A DNA stretch of 64,000 nucleotides from Telmatospirillum siberiense (GCF_002845745.1 NZ_PIUM01000026.1:34778-98777); one strand, 5' to 3'. Shown: positions 36,186-44,390, numbered from the stretch's first letter. The notes: generated by a model not told the origin, from the letters alone. Translations and numbers: made by a program.

Positions 36186-37573
36186 CTTGCAGTTTCTCCC
36201 CCGCCCTCGTTGATTTCCCGGAGAGGCGGCGCCCCGCCGAGGCGACGCAAAGCCTGCCAGACGAACAGAATGCCGCCCAACACGGCCAACGCCCCGCCGG
36301 TTCCGGTCAAAGCCATCCCGGTCACCTTGACCAGGCTATCCAACCCTTGCGCGGCACCGGCCACCTTGCGACCGACCCCGGCAGAACCGGCAACGAACAT
36401 GCCCAGGCAAAACAACGCCTGGCCGCAACCGTAGAACCAAAACGGCAAAAGCGTGCGGACGGCCTGGTCGGCAGGCTTCAGCAACGCCGGCAGCAAAGTG
36501 GCGAAAAGCAGCCCCATGAAGGCGAGGTTCACACCACCGATCGCCGCATGGTAATGGGCCGGCGTCCGGGTATCGCCCCCGTCGGCGAAACCTCCCAGGA
36601 CGCCGCCCAGGGCGAACAGCAGAAGCGACAGGACCAGGCCCAGAAAGGCCGGCGAACGCCAATTGCGCGGGCCTCTCGCCACCGCCCGCAGCACCGCCGC
36701 CCCGGTGACCAGCGGAGGCAGGGGCAGACCAATCCAATAGAGGCGGGTAAAGGCCTGGCGCAAGGCATCGTCGCCGGCGAAAGGGATGGCGTAGAACACC
36801 GGGCCCGGCAATCCGGCGAAAACCAGCAGGGCACAGAGGATTTGCCAGGCTCTCGGCGACAGGGGAGCCTGTCCGAACGTCTGCTCCCCCAACACCTGCC
36901 AGGCCGTCAGCAGCAGGGCGGTGTTGACGAATTGCAGCAGATGGCCGCCCCCCCAGAATACCTGCTCGTCATAGGCCATGGGCGCGACGCCCGCCGGCGC
37001 CGCGAGGTAAGCCAGACCGAAACAAATCAGGGCGAGCAGATAAAGGACACCGGCGGATCCCACGCCAACCACCAGGGAGCCCCCCCAGGCAGGCGGGCGC
37101 AGTAGCAGATGCAGTACAGGCGCGACCACCCCGGCCGCCAGAACCAGCAGACCGGCGTAGAACAGGGGATGGACGAGGACCGGCACATAGTTGTTGAGCG
37201 AGGGCTCGCCCTGGTTGGCCAAGGTGGGAACCAGCAGCAGCGCCGCACCGGCCACCGCCAGGACCAGCCCGCCGGCACCGCTGTAGCGCCCGGGCCGGGC
37301 CGCCGTGGCCAAACCTCCCAACATCGCCAGATACCAGACGACGAAGGAGAAGACCACATGGGCGACCAGGGCCTTGCGGAAGAAACTCTCCCACGGCCAG
37401 GGCAGCCAATCCTGGACATAAGGCGTCCGCGACATGGCGAGCAGCAGCGCCAGGGCACCGGCTACCGCCAGGGACCCCACCGCCAGCAGCAGCCAGCCCG
37501 TCACGATGCGCCGCGCCGTGGTGTCCAGGCCGACGGGGGAAAAGCCGGGGGGCAGGTCAATGGTGTCCTTCAT
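36182..37573 (-). CDS. atypical heme-copper-oxidase subunit I homologue (cbb3-like), CuB His pair not found
   Basis: A 463-residue integral membrane protein with about twelve helices. By eye it aligns with CcoN/NorB-type subunit I. LVAHVVFSFVVWYL carries the helix II low-spin heme His, VFWGGGHLLQFVN the helix VI His, and PAHYHAAIGGVNL the helix X HxH pair. The helix VII His pair that should complete CuB is absent: the matching region reads FAGLPGPVFYAIPF and has no His. The protein may bind hemes but not a normal CuB, so it may not be an oxygen reductase. It overlaps the DUF420 gene and ctaB by four bases each, so the three are co-translated. Confidence 0.75.
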   Translation of the reverse strand: MKDTIDLPPGFSPVGLDTTARRIVTGWLLLAVGSLAVAGALALLLAMSRTPYVQDWLPWPWESFFRKALVAHVVFSFVVWYLAMLGGLATAARPGRYSGAGGLVLAVAGAALLLVPTLANQGEPSLNNYVPVLVHPLFYAGLLVLAAGVVAPVLHLLLRPPAWGGSLVVGVGSAGVLYLLALICFGLAYLAAPAGVAPMAYDEQVFWGGGHLLQFVNTALLLTAWQVLGEQTFGQAPLSPRAWQILCALLVFAGLPGPVFYAIPFAGDDALRQAFTRLYWIGLPLPPLVTGAAVLRAVARGPRNWRSPAFLGLVLSLLLFALGGVLGGFADGGDTRTPAHYHAAIGGVNLAFMGLLFATLLPALLKPADQAVRTLLPFWFYGCGQALFCLGMFVAGSAGVGRKVAGAAQGLDSLVKVTGMALTGTGGALAVLGGILFVWQALRRLGGAPPLREINEGGGETAR

Positions 37574-37998
37574 ACGCCGACCGGCCGATAGACGTGATAG
37601 AGCAGGATATAGACCAGGATGCCGGTGGCGGACACATAGATCCACACGGGGAACGTCCAACGCGCCAGGCCGCGGTGCAAGGCGAAATCTCCGCGCCGTG
37701 CCCGCAGGAAGGTGAGCGCCGCCATCGGCGTCACCAGAATGGCCAGGCCAACGTGCGAGATCAGCATGGTGAAATAGAGCGGCCGGACGAGTCCCTGCCC
37801 GGGAAAGATGAAAACCGGCGCCGTGAAATGATGCAGGAGATAGGCGGCCAGAAACAAGACCGATGTGATAACGGCGGCAGTCATCACCAATCGATGCGCC
37901 CGTTGATGCCGTGTCTTGATCAGGCTGAAGCCGATCAGAAGCAGGACGCCGGCCAAAGCATTCAACCCCGCCGTCACATGCGGCAAGACGGCGAGCAT
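37570..37998 (-). CDS. DUF420 membrane protein (CtaM-like)
   Basis: A 142-residue protein with four membrane helices. Conserved His residues sit in the first (LPHVTAGLNALAGVLLL), second (HRLVMTAAVITSVLFLAAYLLHHF), third (TMLISHVGLAILVTPMAAL) and last (FALHRGLARWTFPVWIYVSATGILVYILLYH) segments. DUF420 proteins include CtaM, which is needed for heme-copper oxidase maturation in Firmicutes. The ATG at 37998 has AGGGGG about nine bases upstream. It sits four bases after the 41-residue gene and overlaps the subunit-I homologue. Confidence 0.88.
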   Translation of the reverse strand: MLAVLPHVTAGLNALAGVLLLIGFSLIKTRHQRAHRLVMTAAVITSVLFLAAYLLHHFTAPVFIFPGQGLVRPLYFTMLISHVGLAILVTPMAALTFLRARRGDFALHRGLARWTFPVWIYVSATGILVYILLYHVYRPVGV

Positions 37999-38002
37999 CA
38001 CG

Positions 38003-38128
38003 TCAGAACCCCCTGGTCCAGCGCCATGTGATGCCCGCATACAGCATCAAGCTGAGCAATCCCAGACCGAAACCGAGCAGACGGTTGCGCCGTGACGAAA
38101 GACGAAGGGGGGCTTGGCGAACGGACAT
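38003..38128 (-). CDS. 41-residue single-helix membrane protein, first gene of the DUF420-ctaB cluster
   Basis: The minus-strand frame from 38128 begins MSVRQAPLRLSSRRNRLLG. It then has one hydrophobic helix (about residues 18-34, GFGLGLLSLMLYAGI) and a short TWRWTRGF tail. A GGAG lies seven bases before the ATG, and the stop is four bases before the DUF420 start. A positively charged N-terminus followed by one helix suggests N-in topology. It looks like a small assembly or subunit peptide of the oxidase-like cluster. Confidence 0.65.
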   Translation of the reverse strand: MSVRQAPLRLSSRRNRLLGFGLGLLSLMLYAGITWRWTRGF

Positions 38129-38250
38129 GCACGGACTCCCGGGGTCGGATGCTTGCGTTTCCCGCCCTTTACGTGGGGAGCCGTCGAGGCCGGGAAAAGG
38201 GCGCGTGCCACGGGAAAAAGAAAACTTCTCTTCGGGGCTAAAAATCTTCG

Positions 38251-38280
38251 GTTGAGGGCACCACTCTCAATGGTGGTGGG
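38251..38280. promoter_or_regulatory. overlapping inverted repeats between divergent genes
   Basis: TTGAG (38252-38256) faces CTCAA (38266-38270). Overlapping it, CACCAC (38259-38264) faces GTGGTG (38273-38278). They lie in the 229-base gap between the 41-residue gene and the DUF2189 gene. They could be operators for either; nothing else was seen in the gap. Confidence 0.3.
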
Positions 38281-38357
38281 TCTTTTGTTGGCGGACGATC
38301 CCGAAAATTTACCGGCCAGCAGGGCAAATGCCGGAGAGCCGGACCGGAAGGGCGGAG

Positions 38358-39140
38358 ATGGCGATGATGGCGACGAGCACCTGGGGATTGCAGATCCGCA
38401 CCTTGCCGGTGCGGCGGATTTCGGTCGAAGCTCCCAACCTCTGGCTGATCGCCGCCTGGCGGGATTTCCGCCGGGCGCCGATGATTTCCCTGGGTTATGG
38501 CGCGCTTTTCGTCCTGGCAGGCTATGTGATCGTTTTCGGCCTGTACAACAGCGGGCTGGCAAGCCTGGTTCCCGCGGTGATAGGAGGCTTCTTCCTGGTG
38601 GCCCCCGTCCTGGCGGTCGGACTTTACGACGTCAGCCGCCGTTTCGAATTGGGGGAAAAGGTATCTTTTTCCCAGTGCATGTTGGCAATTCGGCGCAATC
38701 CGGGCGGATTGTCGAGCATCGGTCTGATTCTGACGCTGAGCCTGGCCGCCTGGCTACAAATCGCGCTGCTGATCTTCATGTTGTTCTTTCACGAGGATAC
38801 CCCAAGCCTCGATCATTTCTTCTATGACGTCCTGACGGCCCCCGACGCGGCGGCCTTTCTGGTCGTCGGCACGGCGGTCGGCTATGTGATCGCCTCGATC
38901 GTCTTCGCCATATCGGCCATTTCAATCCCCTTGCTTCTGGATCGCGACGTTCCGGTCCTGGTCGCCGTCGCGACCAGTATCGCGGCCGTCCGGGAGAATT
39001 GGCTGGTGATGCTGGGATGGGCGGCGACCATCGTTCTTCTGGTCGGCGCGGGACTGGCCTGTTTCTTCGTCGGGCTGGCCTTCACCCTGCCCCTGGTCGC
39101 CTATGCGACCTGGCACGCCTACCGCTCCCTTCTCGGCTAA
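38358..39140 (+). CDS. DUF2189 family integral membrane protein
   Basis: A 260-residue protein with six predicted helices. It has the family pattern WRDFRRAPMISLGYGALFVLAGYVIVFGL near residue 40, then GLYDVSRRFELGEKVSF and a late VRENWLVMLGWAATIVLLVGAGL. The function of the family is unknown. The start is uncertain among ATGs at 38328, 38358, 38364 and 38367; a GGAAGG six bases before 38358 favours that one. It is divergent from the oxidase-like cluster and followed by repeat copy B. Confidence 0.78.
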   Translation: MAMMATSTWGLQIRTLPVRRISVEAPNLWLIAAWRDFRRAPMISLGYGALFVLAGYVIVFGLYNSGLASLVPAVIGGFFLVAPVLAVGLYDVSRRFELGEKVSFSQCMLAIRRNPGGLSSIGLILTLSLAAWLQIALLIFMLFFHEDTPSLDHFFYDVLTAPDAAAFLVVGTAVGYVIASIVFAISAISIPLLLDRDVPVLVAVATSIAAVRENWLVMLGWAATIVLLVGAGLACFFVGLAFTLPLVAYATWHAYRSLLG

Positions 39141-39272
39141 GGGCTTGGGGCGAAATTATCGCTCCAAGCCCTGAAGCCCGAGCGGCGCATGAGCCGGCCG
39201 AAGCCGGAGGCGGAGGCATCATATAAACCCTTAGGCTCTGGAGCGATTGTTTCGGCCCAGAGCCTAAGGGCC
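39141..39272. repeat. composite palindromic intergenic repeat, copy B
   Basis: Three palindromes stand in a row. GGGCTTGG/CCAAGCCC spans 39141-39171. The GCCCGAGCGGCG...GCCGAAGCCGGAGGCG module spans 39175-39222. A perfect 14-base arm pair, CCCTTAGGCTCTGG at 39228-39241 with its complement at 39257-39270, completes the element. It lies between convergent genes. Copy A near 13670 has the same first two modules in the same order. Confidence 0.7.
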
Positions 39273-39288
39273 TGTCCGGAGAGAAGGC

Positions 39289-39534
39289 TCAAAACGCTCC
39301 GCCCGTCTCGACCTTCCGGATGCGATAGCGAAACACGCCGTCGTCGTCCTCGGACCAATCCTCCAGACGGTGGCCCGTCTGTTCGCAGAAGATCTGGAAA
39401 TCCCGGACCGAACTGGGATCCGTCGCCATCACCGTCAGCACGCCGCCATGCGGCACCGTCTTCAGCGTCTTTTTCGCGCGCAGAACCGGCAAGGGACAGG
39501 ACAGCCCCCGTACGTCCAAAAGGGTATCGCTCAT
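39289..39534 (-). CDS. TusA-family sulfurtransferase
   Basis: An 81-residue cytoplasmic sulfur carrier. It has the active-site segment DVRGLSCPLPVLRAKKTL with the persulfide Cys near residue 13, followed by the usual LTVMATDPSSVRDFQIFCEQTGH. Proteins of this type pass sulfur for tRNA thiolation, molybdenum cofactor synthesis or sulfur oxidation. The ATG at 39534 has GGAAG five bases upstream. A GTG at 39540 is the alternative. The rhodanese and TauE genes nearby support a sulfur role. Confidence 0.9.
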   Translation of the reverse strand: MSDTLLDVRGLSCPLPVLRAKKTLKTVPHGGVLTVMATDPSSVRDFQIFCEQTGHRLEDWSEDDDGVFRYRIRKVETGGAF

Positions 39535-39741
39535 CGTCACTTCCGTTCATGTGGCTCGGAAAAAAGCCTCAGTCTGAACTGAAGCACATACCGGGGCCGT
39601 CGTCAGTCGGTTAAAAAGCTCCCTTGCGCATATTTTATGATCGATCCGCACACCCGGGCAAACACCACGGATTGCCCACGCTTTACGCCGGCAGGACAAG
39701 CAGGCATTCTGTTCCATTGACAATCAGGGGAATGTCGCTTC

Positions 39742-40008
39742 ATGCCACGTCGTTCCGCTTTTGCCGCGGCCGTCTTCGCCATGCTTTTGCCGTTGATGGC
39801 CTGTCCCGCCGCGCGAGCCGCGGGCAACGCCGCGCCCACCGCCGCTCACAGCCGGCATGCCACCCCGCCCGCCCATCATCTCGCCCATCATAAAAAAAAG
39901 CATGGGCATCAGATGAAACGCTCGCACCACAACAAAAACGGTCATGCGAAAAAAGGCCTGCAGCATCGCAGGCGCATCCATAAGAGAATCGCCCCGCCCC
40001 TCCAGTGA
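39742..40008 (+). CDS. small secreted His/Lys-rich peptide
   Basis: An 88-residue protein with a signal peptide (hydrophobic AAAVFAMLLPLMACPAARA, cleavage near residue 26). The mature tail is dense in His, Lys and Arg (HHLAHHKKKHGHQ, RSHHNKNGH). A periplasmic metal-binding or buffering role is plausible but unproven. An AGGGGAA ribosome site precedes the ATG. It stands between the TusA gene and the rhodanese gene. Confidence 0.65.
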   Translation: MPRRSAFAAAVFAMLLPLMACPAARAAGNAAPTAAHSRHATPPAHHLAHHKKKHGHQMKRSHHNKNGHAKKGLQHRRRIHKRIAPPLQ

Positions 40009-40109
40009 ACGACCTACCGGTCTTGCCCCGGATCCGTCCCGCCCCTCTTGCGGATCGCCATCTCCACGTCCATCATAGACCGATCCATCGCTGATTCTCC
40101 GCGACGGGT

Positions 40110-40120
40110 CCCCCCCCCCC
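40110..40120. repeat. run of eleven Cs
   Basis: A homopolymer of 11 Cs lies in the 200-base gap between the His-rich peptide gene and the rhodanese gene, about 90 bases before the latter's ATG. Long C runs are prone to slippage and to sequencing error. No promoter elements were recognised around it. Confidence 0.8.
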
Positions 40121-40208
40121 TGGAGAATTGGACCCGGATGGAGGGCCGACATCCCCGTCGCCTCATCCGGCGTCCGCCGTTGCAACCTCTCTGTTGGAAA
40201 GATGCGTG

Positions 40209-40544
40209 ATGAGTGAACAAGTGAAGATGGTCGATGTCGATACGGTACTGGACTGGATCAAAGCCGATGAGGCGGTGATCGTCGATGTCCGGGAACGCCA
40301 CGAATATGAGGCGGAACATATCGCCGGCGCCCATCTTCTGCCGCTTTCGGAATTCGACCCCGCCCGCCTGCCGAGCGTCCCGGCGGGCAAGCGGCTGTTG
40401 CTCCATTGCCGGTCGGCCAACCGTTGCGGCGTGGCTGCCGCCCATCTGCTTGAAAGCGGCTACAAGGGCGAGATCAATCGTCTGGCGGGCGGCATGTTGG
40501 CCTGGGTCGCCGCCGGAGCCCCGGTGGTCGACGGCCGGGATTGA
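40209..40544 (+). CDS. single-domain rhodanese (thiosulfate sulfurtransferase-like)
   Basis: A 111-residue cytoplasmic rhodanese domain. It has VDVRERHEYEAEHIAGAHLLPL, then the active-site Cys in LLHCRSANRCG (near residue 65) and INRLAGGMLAW at the end. The ATG at 40209 has GGAAAG eight bases before it; the frame is open to 40128. It is followed after nine bases by the TauE/SafE gene, a common pairing in sulfur-compound handling. Confidence 0.9.
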   Translation: MSEQVKMVDVDTVLDWIKADEAVIVDVRERHEYEAEHIAGAHLLPLSEFDPARLPSVPAGKRLLLHCRSANRCGVAAAHLLESGYKGEINRLAGGMLAWVAAGAPVVDGRD

Positions 40545-40553
40545 CGTGCCGAG

Positions 40554-41468
40554 GTGAGCATTTATCTGCCCATCGCCGGTCTTTCCCTGAATATCCTTCT
40601 CCTTCTGCTGCTGGGCGGGGGAGTTGGATTTTTGTCGGGATTGTTCGGCGTGGGCGGAGGCTTTCTGCTCACCCCCCTGCTGATTTTTCTTGGCGTTCCC
40701 TCGCCGGTCGCCGTAGCGACGGGTGCCAACCAGGTGGTCGGCGCCTCGGTTTCGGGGGTCATCGCGCATTGGCGGCGCAAGAACGTCGACATCAAGATGG
40801 GGCTGGTTCTCGTCGCCGGCGGCCTGATCGGCGCCGCCATCGGCGTCTGGCTGTTCGCCCGGCTGCGGGTTTTGGGCCAAGTCGAACTGGTCATCAATCT
40901 TTGCTACGTCCTGTTCCTGGGTTTCGTCGGCTGCAGCATGCTCATCGAAAGCATTCGCGCCGTCCTGCTGTCCCAAACCATCCATCGGGCCCACAAGCGC
41001 CATCGCCATGTCTGGGCCAATCTCCCGTTCAAGATGCGCTTCGCCCGCTCCGGCCTATACATCAGCGCCCTGCTGCCGCTGGGCGTGGGCGCCATCGGGG
41101 GCATCCTGGCGGCGATCATGGGGGTGGGCGGTGGCTTCATCATGGTCCCCCTGATGATCTATCTGCTTGAGATGCCGACGTCCGTAGTCATCGGCACCTC
41201 CCTGTTCCAGATCATCTTCGTGACCGCCAACGTCACCTTCCTCCAGGCCATCCACACCCAGACGGTGGACGTCATCTTGATGCTGACACTGCTGATCGGC
41301 GGCGTCGTGGGGGCGCAACTGGGCGCCCGCTTCGGGGCCCGGATGCGGGCCGAACATCTTCGCATCCTGCTGGCCCTGCTCGTCCTTGCCGTCTGCGGGC
41401 GCCTGCTGGTCGAATTGACCGGCGAGCCCACCGATCTCTATACCCTGACCGGTGTTCCGCGGCTTTGA
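40554..41468 (+). CDS. TauE/SafE-family sulfite or organosulfonate exporter
   Basis: A 304-residue inner-membrane protein with eight to nine helices and two copies of the DUF81 repeat. These are GVGFLSGLFGVGGGFLLTPLLIFLGVP near the start and AIGGILAAIMGVGGGFIMVPLMIYLLEMP in the middle. It starts with GTG nine bases after the rhodanese stop, so the two are probably co-transcribed. Confidence 0.9.
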   Translation: MSIYLPIAGLSLNILLLLLLGGGVGFLSGLFGVGGGFLLTPLLIFLGVPSPVAVATGANQVVGASVSGVIAHWRRKNVDIKMGLVLVAGGLIGAAIGVWLFARLRVLGQVELVINLCYVLFLGFVGCSMLIESIRAVLLSQTIHRAHKRHRHVWANLPFKMRFARSGLYISALLPLGVGAIGGILAAIMGVGGGFIMVPLMIYLLEMPTSVVIGTSLFQIIFVTANVTFLQAIHTQTVDVILMLTLLIGGVVGAQLGARFGARMRAEHLRILLALLVLAVCGRLLVELTGEPTDLYTLTGVPRL

Positions 41469-41670
41469 CGGAACTTTCCCGCCGGCATCTCGCATGAAAC
41501 CTGCACGCCGGCCCGGGCGGCGCGCCTCGCCCGCCGAAACCAAAGGCATCGCATAGACTCCGCCGGCATATGTCGCTATATACTTTTTGGAGATTAGTTT
41601 CTTAGAGTTTCAACCTCCTCTCGACGTTTGTATGACGCGGCAGTGGGCATAAAAGTGGAATCCTTGATCC

Positions 41671-41750
41671 CTAGGCGCCTCTCGCCCGCCTTAAGCGGAG
41701 CGAGAGGCGTCATATGGAAACTTAGGGTTTATTTCGCGACAAGCCCTAAG
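41671..41750. repeat. composite palindromic intergenic repeat, copy C
   Basis: CGCCTCTCGC (41676-41685) faces GCGAGAGGCG (41700-41709) around a GCCTTAAGCGG centre. A second pair, CTTAGGG (41721-41727) and CCCTAAG (41744-41750), follows. The module resembles copies A and B. It fills the 3' part of the 293-base gap before the response-regulator gene; the 5' part is unremarkable apart from an AT-rich stretch near 41570. Confidence 0.6.
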
Positions 41751-41761
41751 TAAGACGGGGA

Positions 41762-42217
41762 ATGATGGATGCGGGGAGGATGGGGCCCTTGCGACAATAC
41801 GGCGAAGAGTTGGATATCCTGCTCGTCGAGGACAATCCGGGCGATGCCCGCCTTGCCACCGAGGCGTGGAAGGAGGGGGGCGTACCGGGCCGCCTGCATA
41901 TCGTCGCCGACGGTGATGAGGCAATCCGTTATCTGCGCCGCCCGGAAGCCGGCAGGCCAGACCTTCTGCTGCTCGACTTGAACCTTCCGTGCAAGGATGG
42001 GCGCGAGGTTCTCGCCGAAATCAAGGGTGATCCGGAATTGAGGCGTATTCCGGTGGTGGTCCTGACCACCTCGCAAGCCGATCCCGACGTTATCCGCAGC
42101 TACGACCTTCACGCCAATTGTTTCGTCGCCAAACCGGTCGACCTCGACAGCTTCATCGCCGTCATCAAGTCGATCGCCGAATTTTGGGGACGGGTTGTTC
42201 TGCTACCGCCGCGCTGA
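41762..42217 (+). CDS. single-domain response regulator (Rcp1-like)
   Basis: A 151-residue receiver domain with no output domain. It shows the acidic pair in LLVEDNPGDARL, the phospho-acceptor Asp in LLLLDLNLPCKDG (near residue 72), the Thr in VVVLTTSQ, and the Lys in FVAKPVDLDSF. This subtype usually pairs with bacteriophytochrome-like kinases, none of which is in the window. It precedes the REC-PAS-GGDEF-EAL gene by 23 bases and is probably in one operon with it. Confidence 0.9.
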   Translation: MMDAGRMGPLRQYGEELDILLVEDNPGDARLATEAWKEGGVPGRLHIVADGDEAIRYLRRPEAGRPDLLLLDLNLPCKDGREVLAEIKGDPELRRIPVVVLTTSQADPDVIRSYDLHANCFVAKPVDLDSFIAVIKSIAEFWGRVVLLPPR

Positions 42218-42240
42218 CCAAAAAAGGGGGATTCAAGGCC

Positions 42241-44334
42241 ATGGGCAGCCGGGCAAAGCCCCTCATCGAAGTTCTACTCGTCGAAGACATCGCGGCCGAC
42301 GCCCGTCTGGTCGAACTGCTCATCGATGAGATCGCCCCGGGACAATTTCATTTCACCTGGGTGACATCGCTGCAGAAGGCTCTGGCCGCGGTGGTGGAAC
42401 AGGAGTTCCATGCCGCGCTTCTCGACCTCACCCTGCCCGATTCGCGCGGGCTGGAAACCCTGGCCAGATTGCGAGCCCGGGCGCCGCAGGTACCGATCGT
42501 CGTCCTGACCGGCAATGACGACGAACATCTGGCCATCAAAGCGCTCCAGCAGGGAGCCGGGGACTATCTGATCAAAAGCAGGGACAACGCCGAACTGATT
42601 CGGCGGGCGATCCGCTATGCCATCGAACGGGCCAGGGCCGACGCGTCCCTGAGGAGTAGCGAAGGGCAATTTCGTGCCATTTTCGAAAATGCCAGCCTGG
42701 GCATCGGCCTGATCGACCGCCAGGGTCGCCTGTTCTCGGCCAATCCGGCCCTGCGTGGCATGCTGACCGAAGACCCCTGTCAGAACCGGGACGGCACGCT
42801 CTACGCCTATATCCACCCCGACGATCGGGCCCACTTCGTTCCGCAGGCCGAATCCCTGCTGAACGGCGAGAGAGAAAATCTGTCGGCGGAAATCCGCTTC
42901 ACGCCCAAAGCCGGCTCCTTCGCCTGGGGCCACGCCAATGTCTCGCTCATCAGAAGCATCGATGGACAGCCGCAGTTCGCCGTCGGCATGGTCGAAGACG
43001 TCACCGTCCGCAAGACGATGGAGAAACGGCTCAATCATCAGGCCAGTCACGACGCCCTGACCGGTTTGCCCAATCGGGTCCTGCTCGAGGAGCGTCTTGC
43101 CCGCGCCCTGATCCGGGCGGAGCGCAACCGCCTGGTTTTTGCCCTGCTATTCCTTGACCTCGATCAATTCAAGCAAATCAACGACACCCTTGGCCACGTG
43201 ACCGGCGACACGCTGTTGCGCGATGTCGCCACCCGGCTGACCGGAACCGTCCGCCGTCAGGATACCGTTGCCCGCCTGGGTGGCGACGAATTCGTGCTAA
43301 TCATCGAAGACATCAGTGACTTCCGCGACGCCGCCACCGTCGCCCAGAAGGTTCTCGGCCGCTTCAACGAACCGTTCCTGTTGAGTGGCCAGCAAACGCG
43401 GGTCAGCACCAGCATCGGCATCGGGCTCTACCCGAGTGACGGCGAAGATGCCGAAACGCTGCTGCGCCAAGCCGACGAAGCCATGTATTGCGCGAAAAAA
43501 CAGGGGCGCGATTCCTTTCGTTTCGCCGCCACCGACCTCTCGGAGAAGGTCTTCGAACGCGATGCCTTGCGCAAGGCGCTCTATCGGACGGTCGACGAGG
43601 GAGGGCTGGAAATCCACTATCAGCCGATCATCGCCCTCGAAAGCGGCGCCATTCAGGCCGTCGAGGCGTTGCTGCGCTGGCGCCATCCGGAAATCGGGCT
43701 GATGACCCCCGGCCAGTTCCTGCCCTTGGCCGTCGACAGCGGCTTGATGCCGGTGATCGGCAAATGGGTCCTGGAATCGGCGCTGCGTCAGCTCGCCCTG
43801 TGGCGCAGCGACGGTCACCCCAGCCTGCGACTTTGCCTCAATGTCGGGAAAAGCGAATTGCACGCTGGAAACTTCGCCCTTCAACTTCATGATTGCCTGG
43901 CGACCAACAATGTACCGGCCCACGCCATCGATATCGAACTTCCCGTCGCCCTGGCCATGGACGCCACCTCCGCCACGCGTCACGCGCTCGGCCAGTTGCA
44001 TGAAATGACCTGCAGGATCGCCATCGACGACTTCGGGGCGGGACGAACGGATTTCCACACATTACGGCAGGTGCAGATCGACATCCTGAAGATCTCGCCC
44101 GACTACATCCGCGGGCTGCCCACCGACAATGACGAGGCGAAACTGATCAATGCTGCCATCGTGGCGGCGCATTCCATGTCGATCTCGGTGGTCGCCAAGG
44201 CCGTGGAAACGAGCGAGCAATACGTCTATCTGCGCCGGCATCATTGCGACGCGGCGCAAGGATATCTTTTCAGCCGGCCTCTTCCTCCCGGTGAATTTCC
44301 GCCCGCCATCGACCATGCCCCCATGAACGGATGA
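42241..44334 (+). CDS. REC-PAS-GGDEF-EAL signalling protein with a degenerate EAL domain
   Basis: A 697-residue cyclic-di-GMP protein. The receiver domain is about residues 8-125 with phospho-acceptor in LLDLTLPDS. PAS spans about 140-260. The GGDEF domain is about 270-430, with an intact LGGDEF and an RRQD inhibitory site five residues before it. The EAL domain is about 445-690. The EAL half keeps VEALLRW, CLNVGKS and IDDFGAG, but has ELPV where ELTE is expected, KIS for KID, and AKAVET for AEGVET. It therefore looks like an active cyclase with a weak or non-catalytic phosphodiesterase half. The ATG at 42241 follows an AAGGGGG. Confidence 0.88.
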   Translation: MGSRAKPLIEVLLVEDIAADARLVELLIDEIAPGQFHFTWVTSLQKALAAVVEQEFHAALLDLTLPDSRGLETLARLRARAPQVPIVVLTGNDDEHLAIKALQQGAGDYLIKSRDNAELIRRAIRYAIERARADASLRSSEGQFRAIFENASLGIGLIDRQGRLFSANPALRGMLTEDPCQNRDGTLYAYIHPDDRAHFVPQAESLLNGERENLSAEIRFTPKAGSFAWGHANVSLIRSIDGQPQFAVGMVEDVTVRKTMEKRLNHQASHDALTGLPNRVLLEERLARALIRAERNRLVFALLFLDLDQFKQINDTLGHVTGDTLLRDVATRLTGTVRRQDTVARLGGDEFVLIIEDISDFRDAATVAQKVLGRFNEPFLLSGQQTRVSTSIGIGLYPSDGEDAETLLRQADEAMYCAKKQGRDSFRFAATDLSEKVFERDALRKALYRTVDEGGLEIHYQPIIALESGAIQAVEALLRWRHPEIGLMTPGQFLPLAVDSGLMPVIGKWVLESALRQLALWRSDGHPSLRLCLNVGKSELHAGNFALQLHDCLATNNVPAHAIDIELPVALAMDATSATRHALGQLHEMTCRIAIDDFGAGRTDFHTLRQVQIDILKISPDYIRGLPTDNDEAKLINAAIVAAHSMSISVVAKAVETSEQYVYLRRHHCDAAQGYLFSRPLPPGEFPPAIDHAPMNG

Positions 44335-44340
44335 CGAAGG

Positions 44341-44386
44341 CCTACTCGGACATGTCATTTAAAATGACATGTTCGAGTAGGTTTCT
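44341..44386 (+). terminator. 20-bp stem palindrome with T-rich tail
   Basis: Bases 44341-44360 pair with 44362-44381 with a single mismatch and a one-base centre (CATGTCATTT and AAATGACATG are the inner arms). TTTCTT follows. It lies seven bases after the GGDEF-EAL stop and probably ends that transcript. The near-zero loop also fits a cruciform or protein-binding palindrome. Confidence 0.6.
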
Positions 44387-44390
44387 TGTG

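Noticed and set aside
39175..39272. CRISPR array
   Set aside because: The palindromic modules are few, differ in sequence, and are not separated by regular spacers. They fit REP-like intergenic repeats instead.
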